Source of the DNA: Ventricola sp017626895 | Lineage (GTDB): Bacteria > Bacillota > Clostridia > Christensenellales > Aristaeellaceae | Assembly: GCA_017626895.1 (NCBI GenBank) | Contig: JAGAHV010000121.1 | Coordinates: 1 to 10,512, forward strand | Length of the DNA: 10,512 bases | Direction of reading: 5' to 3' | In this document: positions 6,641 to 10,512 of the stretch, piece by piece | Layout: every line of letters begins with the position of its first letter | Numbering within the stretch: position 1 is the first letter of the stretch | The notes under the pieces: generated by a model | What the model saw: the letters and a program-made list of their open reading frames with translations, nothing else | What the model was told of the DNA's origin: nothing | The model's database searches: none | Translations under genes and position numbers: made by a program

Positions 6641-6999
6641 AGCGGACGTTTACCTGCATCGTCTGTCCCAATGGCTGTGAAATCGAAACGGAATATGAGG
6701 GAACACAGGTTCTTTCCGTGACCGGCAATCTCTGTCCAAAAGGCAAAACCTATGTGACGCAGGAACTGGTGGATCCGCGCCGGACCATTGCGACCAGTGT
6801 CCGTGTGCTGAACGGCACAATGCCGCTGACCAGTGTGCGGCTGACCAATGCAGTCCCGAAGGACCGCATTTTTGATGTGATGGATGAGATCAACCGCCAG
6901 ACCCTTACGGCGCCGGTTCGAATCGGCGATGTGGTCATTGCAGATGTTCTCGGACTGGGCAGTGATGTCATTGTGACAATGAACATCGACAAAGCGTAA
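6637..6999 (+). CDS. DUF1667 domain protein (four-cysteine small subunit)
   Basis: This 120-residue protein matches the DUF1667 family by length and motifs: CIVCPNGCEI at the N-terminus, GNLCPKGKTY at about 30-39, and a C-terminal part with PVRIGDVV. The cysteines C7, C10, C14 and C33 follow the C-x2-C-x3-C-x18-C pattern of the iron-sulphur segment of molybdopterin oxidoreductases, so a [4Fe-4S] cluster is likely, although zinc is possible. No molybdopterin domain is present. It overlaps the preceding gene by ATGA and ends the operon. DUF1667 genes are regularly linked to GlpA-like and GlpB-like genes, which suggests a third subunit that shuttles electrons in place of GlpC. The exact function is not established. 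Confidence 0.92.
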   Translation: MKRTFTCIVCPNGCEIETEYEGTQVLSVTGNLCPKGKTYVTQELVDPRRTIATSVRVLNGTMPLTSVRLTNAVPKDRIFDVMDEINRQTLTAPVRIGDVVIADVLGLGSDVIVTMNIDKA

Positions 7000-7039
7000 A
7001 TGACGGGGATTTTCAGATTTCTTCTTTCTCATCCCTCGC

Positions 7040-7110
7040 TGTTGGTCTGTTTTGCCTGAGACCCGGATTTGGCTGAGAGTTACTGTGCCACAGGGCCGAT
7101 TCCTGCCCTG
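7040..7110 (+). repeat. Diverged copy (3) of the intergenic hairpin repeat
   Basis: CCCGGATTTG (7063-7072) is identical to copy 2 at 3563-3572, and CTGTGCCACAGGG corresponds to CTGTGCGACAGGG there, but the TGACAAA box and the main hairpin are damaged. A different stem, CAGGGC (7091-7096) with GCCCTG (7105-7110), can form. It lies in the 170 nt between the DUF1667 stop and the operon's terminator. Confidence 0.35.
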
Positions 7111-7169
7111 CCCGGGGACGATCTCTCTGCCGGACAGAAACCGGTTCTATTCTCGAACGGAATATAGAG

Positions 7170-7198
7170 AAAGCCTGCAGATTTCTGCAGGCTTTTTT
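7170..7198 (+). terminator. Rho-independent terminator of the redox operon
   Basis: A perfect stem AAAGCCTGCAG (7170-7180) and CTGCAGGCTTT (7185-7195), with ATTT loop, runs directly into a T6 tract. It is a textbook terminator for plus-strand transcription, 170 nt after the last gene. The symmetric AAA/TTT ends mean it could also work weakly in reverse. Confidence 0.92.
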
Positions 7199-7240
7199 GG
7201 TGTATGGAGAACAATAAAAGATCTGACAGGGGAAAATCGG

Positions 7241-7270
7241 GTGACAAAAAATAGAGAAAGACATTATAAT
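7241..7270 (+). promoter_or_regulatory. Predicted promoter upstream of the DUF7309-like gene
   Basis: GTGACA (7241-7246), 18-bp spacer, perfect -10 TATAAT (7265-7270). The transcript would start near 7277 and have a leader of about 150 nt. Confidence 0.5.
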
Positions 7271-7360
7271 CTGCTTGTGTCATTGCCTGAAAAAGGAAAT
7301 GTGCGGAATAAAGGTGAACCGGATGCCGGGAATTGGAATCTGGTTATAAAATAGGAAAGA

Positions 7361-7388
7361 TTGCCTCTGACGTTTGCTTTTGTAAAAT
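7361..7388 (+). promoter_or_regulatory. Possible second, nearer promoter
   Basis: TTGCCT (7361-7366), 16-bp spacer, TAAAAT (7383-7388), about 40 bp before the gene start. Weaker than the upstream candidate; one of the two, or both, may be used. Confidence 0.3.
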
Positions 7389-7429
7389 CGAAAAACAATA
7401 AACCATGATGATAGAGAGGAGAAATGCGA

Positions 7430-8674
7430 ATGATCAACAAAGAGAAACTGTACCAGACGGCCTATGCGTTTAAAAATGAAAACCTCTGGCGGCTTCTGAC
7501 GGATGACCAGATATTTGCGGTGCAGCATGAGGATGGCACCATCAGCTACTGTTCAGTTCTGGGAAGGCTTGGGCAAAATTATGCCCTGAACGTTTATACC
7601 GGTCCAGAGGGTCTGACCACCTATAAACGCCTGATTGAATTTGCTTCAAAAAACATGGGGCATACCGACGAGGATCCGTTTGTTTCGGGTGAATTAACCT
7701 GTATGCAGGAGTGCCTGAGCTGTTCCTTTGAAAACCTGGAGTTGGTGGAGGATGACCAGGAGAAAGAGATTCGCAAATATGCGAAGAAGCTTGGAATCAA
7801 TCTTCGTCTTCCCAACATGTATGCATGCATGTACCATATGACACCGGGAGTGTATCCCTACCTCATTCAGTCAGAAAAAGACGTAGAGATTATGGGGGAT
7901 GCACTGGAGGCGGGAATCGTCTTCTCCCGGCAGATCCATGAGGGGAAAATTCGTGCCATAGAGATTCTCCCTCAATCCATTGCTTCGTCTATTTTCCTGC
8001 TCAGCCGCAGGAACGGGAAATGGGAAATCGGGGAGACGAAGCTTCCGGACGTGAAGTTTTCCTATCCTGCTCCGCAGTTCAATAATGAACTGATCCAGGT
8101 GAAAATCAAAAAACTCAAAAAAACTGAAACGTGGCAAATGGGGATGATTTATGGGTCGTTTTATGTGGGAAATCCTTCTGATCCCCAAAAACACGCATTC
8201 TTCCCGCTGATTCTGATGGCTTTTACAGAGGAAACAAATTACGTGCGGGTGGTTCATACGGAAGACGAAAATCAGGAAGATCCGCAGAAATTCCTCGCTG
8301 ACCTTGCAGATCAGATTGTACAGAGTGGCACCTGCCCGAAAATCATCCGCTGCAGAGATGAACGCTGTTATCATTTCCTGGAGGATTTCTGCAGGAAAAC
8401 CGGAATTGAGATCGACGACAAAGGGAATACCTCGTCCCTTCTTGGTTTCGAAAAGGACTTTTGCGATCACATGAACAGTCAGGCTGCGGCTTCTGGTGAG
8501 GATGAGACACTCCCGGAGGTGATGATGGAGGCCGTGTTTGAGAACATCCGCCAGATGAGTGACCGGGAAATGCTCAGTCTTCCCATGGGTGTTAAGCAGG
8601 CAATCAAAAACCTCAGCATTAAGGGCCTTCTCCCGCCTGATCTTAACCGCAGAGTCAAAAAGCTTCTTAAATGA
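7430..8674 (+). CDS. Hypothetical protein resembling DUF7309/DUF6930 proteins
   Basis: The 414-residue protein is soluble, acidic in its C-terminal third, with no signal peptide or membrane segment. The N-terminal part (LYQTAYAFKNENLWRLL, then YCSVLGRLGQNYALNVYTG at about 47-65) resembles DUF7309 domains, which start with a short helix and a beta sheet ending in a YCxVLG/YxLxVYxG pattern. The middle part (about 235-330), with FFPLILMAF and CPKIIRCRDERC, resembles DUF6930. The match is from memory and no biochemical role is established. The start is placed at the second ATG (7430), because AGGAG at 7417-7421 is 8 bases from it but only 2 from the ATG at 7424. It stands alone between a terminator and repeats. 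The last 25 residues are basic (NRRVKKLLK). Confidence 0.85.
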   Translation: MINKEKLYQTAYAFKNENLWRLLTDDQIFAVQHEDGTISYCSVLGRLGQNYALNVYTGPEGLTTYKRLIEFASKNMGHTDEDPFVSGELTCMQECLSCSFENLELVEDDQEKEIRKYAKKLGINLRLPNMYACMYHMTPGVYPYLIQSEKDVEIMGDALEAGIVFSRQIHEGKIRAIEILPQSIASSIFLLSRRNGKWEIGETKLPDVKFSYPAPQFNNELIQVKIKKLKKTETWQMGMIYGSFYVGNPSDPQKHAFFPLILMAFTEETNYVRVVHTEDENQEDPQKFLADLADQIVQSGTCPKIIRCRDERCYHFLEDFCRKTGIEIDDKGNTSSLLGFEKDFCDHMNSQAAASGEDETLPEVMMEAVFENIRQMSDREMLSLPMGVKQAIKNLSIKGLLPPDLNRRVKKLLK

Positions 8675-8678
8675 TCCT

Positions 8679-8740
8679 CAGCCTTTTTAGTGCGCATATT
8701 TGTCAAACTGCCGCTGCGGCGGCAGGCCTACTTGCTATGA
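8679..8740 (+). repeat. Intergenic hairpin repeat, copy 4
   Basis: CAGCCTTTTTAGTG, GCATAT, TTGTCAAAC, then hairpin arms CTGCCGC (8708-8714) and GCGGCAG (8719-8725) around TGCG, then GCCTACTTG. It begins five bases after the stop codon of the preceding gene. The T-run at 8684-8688 may help end that gene's transcript. Confidence 0.65.
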
Positions 8741-8822
8741 GCCGCAGCCTGTTCTTGTGGCACCGCTGCTTTTTTAGTGCTCATACCTGACAAATCGGCG
8801 CTTTGCGTCGAGAACACTTCTG
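8741..8822 (+). repeat. Intergenic hairpin repeat, copy 5, in tandem with copy 4
   Basis: GCAGCC, then CCGCTGCTTTTTTAGTGCTC, TGACAAA, and hairpin arms TCGGCGC (8795-8801) and GCGTCGA (8805-8811) around TTT, with one G-U pair. The stem sequence differs at several positions from the other copies but still pairs. GCAGC (8744-8748) can also pair with GCTGC (8765-8769) just before T6, a terminator-like arrangement. Confidence 0.6.
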
Positions 8823-8825
8823 AAA

Positions 8826-8854
8826 TTGCTTTTGTCCGGCAGTCCTGCTATAAT
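8826..8854 (+). promoter_or_regulatory. Predicted xfp promoter
   Basis: TTGCTT (8826-8831), 17-bp spacer, perfect TATAAT (8849-8854), giving a start near 8861 and a short leader of about 35 nt ending in AAAGGAG. Confidence 0.65.
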
Positions 8855-8895
8855 GCCCTGAGACCTGTATTTTCCAAATCGAAAGGAGCATCTCC

Positions 8896-10512
8896 ATGAG
8901 TGACAACACTGTCCTTTGCCCGGAAAAAGGCCCTATTACGGAGGAATTGCTGGAGCGCATGAACAAATGGTTCCGTGCGGCCAACTATCTCTCCGCCGGC
9001 CAGCTGTACCTGCTGGAGAACCCGCTGCTGCGCAAGCCGCTGACCCTGGACATGATCAAGAAAAAGATTGTGGGCCACTGGGGCACGGTACCGGGGCAGA
9101 ACTTTGTATTTGTGCACCTGAACCGTGTCATCAAGCGGTATGATCTGGACCTGATTCTGCTCTCCGGTCCCGGACACGGCGGCAATTTCTACATTGCCAA
9201 TGACTACCTGGACGGCACCTATTCTGAGGTGTATCCCAATATCTCCGAGGACGAGGCCGGCATGGCCAAACTCTTCAAGCAGTTCTCCTTCCCGGGCGGC
9301 GTGCCCTCCCACTGTGCACCGGAGACCCCCGGCTCCATCAATGAGGGCGGCGAGCTGGGCTATGGCATCGCTCATGCCTTTGGTGCGGTATTTGACAATC
9401 CCGGCCTGATCGCCGCGGTGACTGTGGGTGACGGTGAAGCGGAGACCGGTCCGCTGGCCACCTCCTGGCAGTGCAACAAATTCCTCAATCCTATTAACGA
9501 CGGCGCGGTCCTGCCCATCCTTCACCTGAACGGTTACAAGATTGCCAACCCCACGATCTTTGCGCGGATGAGCCACCAGGAACTGGTTGACTTCTTCCAC
9601 GGCTGCGGGTGGGAGCCCTATTTTGTGGAGGGCGACGATCCCATGACCATGCACCGGCTGATGGCCGAGGCCATGGATCAGGTGATTGAGCGCATTCAGG
9701 CCATTCAGAAAAATGCCCGGGAGAACAATGATTCCACCCGTCCGGTATGGCCGATGATTGTTCTGCGGACGCCCAAGGGCTGGACCGGTCCCAAGGAAGT
9801 GGACGGACAGCGCATTGAGGGCAATTTCCTGGCACACCAGGTGCCTATCTCCATGGCAAAGCCGGAGGAGCATCTCCGGATTCTTGAGGCCTGGCTGCGG
9901 TCCTATCATCCGGAGGAGCTGTTTGATGAAAACGGCCGCGCACTGCCGGAAATCCGGGCACTGGCGCCGGTGGGCAATGCCCGCATCGGTGCAAACCCGC
10001 ATGCCAACGGCGGTCTGCTGCTGAGAGACCTGCGCCTGCCCGATTTCCGTGACTACGCCTTTGACACGCAGGGACACGGTGAACTGGAAGGCCAGGACAT
10101 GATTGAACTGGGCAAGTACGTGCGCGATATCTTCCGGATGAATGCGGAATCCAAAAATTTCCGCATCTTTGGACCGGATGAGACCAATTCCAACCGCCTG
10201 AACGCCGTGTTTGAGGTGGAGAACCGCGACTGGAACGCCCAGCGTCTGGACACGGATGATCATCTTGCCGCGGATGGCCGCGTCATGGACTCCATGCTCT
10301 CCGAGCACATGTGTGAGGGTTGGCTGGAGGGGTATCTGCTGACAGGCCGCCACGGATTCTTTGCGACCTATGAGGCATTTGCCCGCACCATCGACTCCAT
10401 GGCCGCCCAGCACGCCAAGTGGCTGAAGGTCTGCAACCAGCTGCCGTGGCGCGAGAAACTGGCCTCCCTCAACCTGATTATGGCCTCTACCGTGTGGCAG
10501 CAGGACCATAAC
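8896..10512 (+). CDS. xfp: Phosphoketolase (xylulose 5-phosphate/fructose 6-phosphate), N-terminal 539 residues
   Basis: The enzyme splits xylulose 5-phosphate (and usually fructose 6-phosphate) with phosphate to acetyl phosphate plus glyceraldehyde 3-phosphate or erythrose 4-phosphate, using thiamine diphosphate. The frame is open to the right edge; family members are about 790-820 residues, so roughly two thirds is present. Family motifs include HWGT (61-64), SGPGHGG (90-96), EGGELGY (150-156), the diphosphate-binding GDGEAETG (178-185) and LHLNGYKI (209-216). Histidines 61, 94 and 139 sit a constant three residues from the active-site histidines 64, 97 and 142 of the Bifidobacterium enzyme. 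GGAG lies seven bases before ATG 8896. No frameshift is seen. It has its own promoter and is cytosolic; it supplies acetyl phosphate for ATP formation in heterofermentative or pentose metabolism. Confidence 0.97.
   Translation, partial: MSDNTVLCPEKGPITEELLERMNKWFRAANYLSAGQLYLLENPLLRKPLTLDMIKKKIVGHWGTVPGQNFVFVHLNRVIKRYDLDLILLSGPGHGGNFYIANDYLDGTYSEVYPNISEDEAGMAKLFKQFSFPGGVPSHCAPETPGSINEGGELGYGIAHAFGAVFDNPGLIAAVTVGDGEAETGPLATSWQCNKFLNPINDGAVLPILHLNGYKIANPTIFARMSHQELVDFFHGCGWEPYFVEGDDPMTMHRLMAEAMDQVIERIQAIQKNARENNDSTRPVWPMIVLRTPKGWTGPKEVDGQRIEGNFLAHQVPISMAKPEEHLRILEAWLRSYHPEELFDENGRALPEIRALAPVGNARIGANPHANGGLLLRDLRLPDFRDYAFDTQGHGELEGQDMIELGKYVRDIFRMNAESKNFRIFGPDETNSNRLNAVFEVENRDWNAQRLDTDDHLAADGRVMDSMLSEHMCEGWLEGYLLTGRHGFFATYEAFARTIDSMAAQHAKWLKVCNQLPWREKLASLNLIMASTVWQQDHN

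Noticed and set aside
7052..7354. 100-codon plus-strand ORF between the operon and the DUF7309-like gene
   Set aside because: It runs through the strong terminator at 7170-7198 and a promoter, and has no ribosome binding site or recognisable motif.
1802..8822. CRISPR array or att sites made of the repeats
   Set aside because: Copies are kilobases apart or back to back without uniform spacers, are not identical, and no cas or integrase gene is present.
8848..10509. Minus-strand open frame of 553 codons opposite xfp
   Set aside because: The plus strand encodes an unmistakable phosphoketolase; the antisense frame has no recognisable domain and no start site of its own.

Overview
The window looks like chromosomal DNA from a Gram-positive Bacillota bacterium of moderate GC. 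The evidence is a sortase-type LPQTG protein tail, strong AGGAGG-like ribosome binding sites, hairpin-plus-T-run terminators, and an operon of a GlpA-like FAD protein, a second FAD protein and a DUF1667 protein. A gut Erysipelotrichia or Clostridia member would fit, but the sequence alone does not settle the genus.

Layout. 1-223 is the C-terminal end of a cell-wall-anchored surface protein, closed by a strong terminator. 224-1900 is a decayed, gene-poor stretch holding the probable remnant of an Rpn-family (PDDEXK-type) gene with in-frame stops and a terminator-like hairpin. 1907-2600 has a minus-strand XRE regulator and a possible 41-codon ORF. 2601-3518 is a minus-strand LysR regulator. A divergent control region (3519-3941) separates it from a tightly overlapped three-gene plus-strand operon (3942-6999). 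That operon encodes a DAO-type FAD oxidoreductase with a C-terminal [2Fe-2S] domain, a two-Rossmann FAD/NAD(P) oxidoreductase and a DUF1667 four-cysteine protein, and it ends in a strong terminator at 7170-7198. 7430-8674 is a monocistronic hypothetical protein resembling DUF7309/DUF6930 proteins. From 8896 to the right edge is the first 539 codons of a phosphoketolase (xfp) gene.

How the genes work together. The LysR protein very probably controls the redox operon. A perfect T-N11-A palindrome (3688-3708) is centred about 64 bp upstream of the predicted operon start and overlaps lysR's own predicted promoter. The operon resembles glpA/glpB, but no GlpC, glycerol kinase or glycerol facilitator gene lies nearby, so the substrate (glycerol 3-phosphate or another hydroxy/amino acid) is open. 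Xfp makes acetyl phosphate from xylulose 5-phosphate or fructose 6-phosphate and has its own promoter.

No clear new system stands out. The most unusual signals are a family of intergenic repeats (up to six copies, all in one orientation) whose central hairpin shows compensatory base changes, and a roughly 180-nt structured leader in front of the redox operon.
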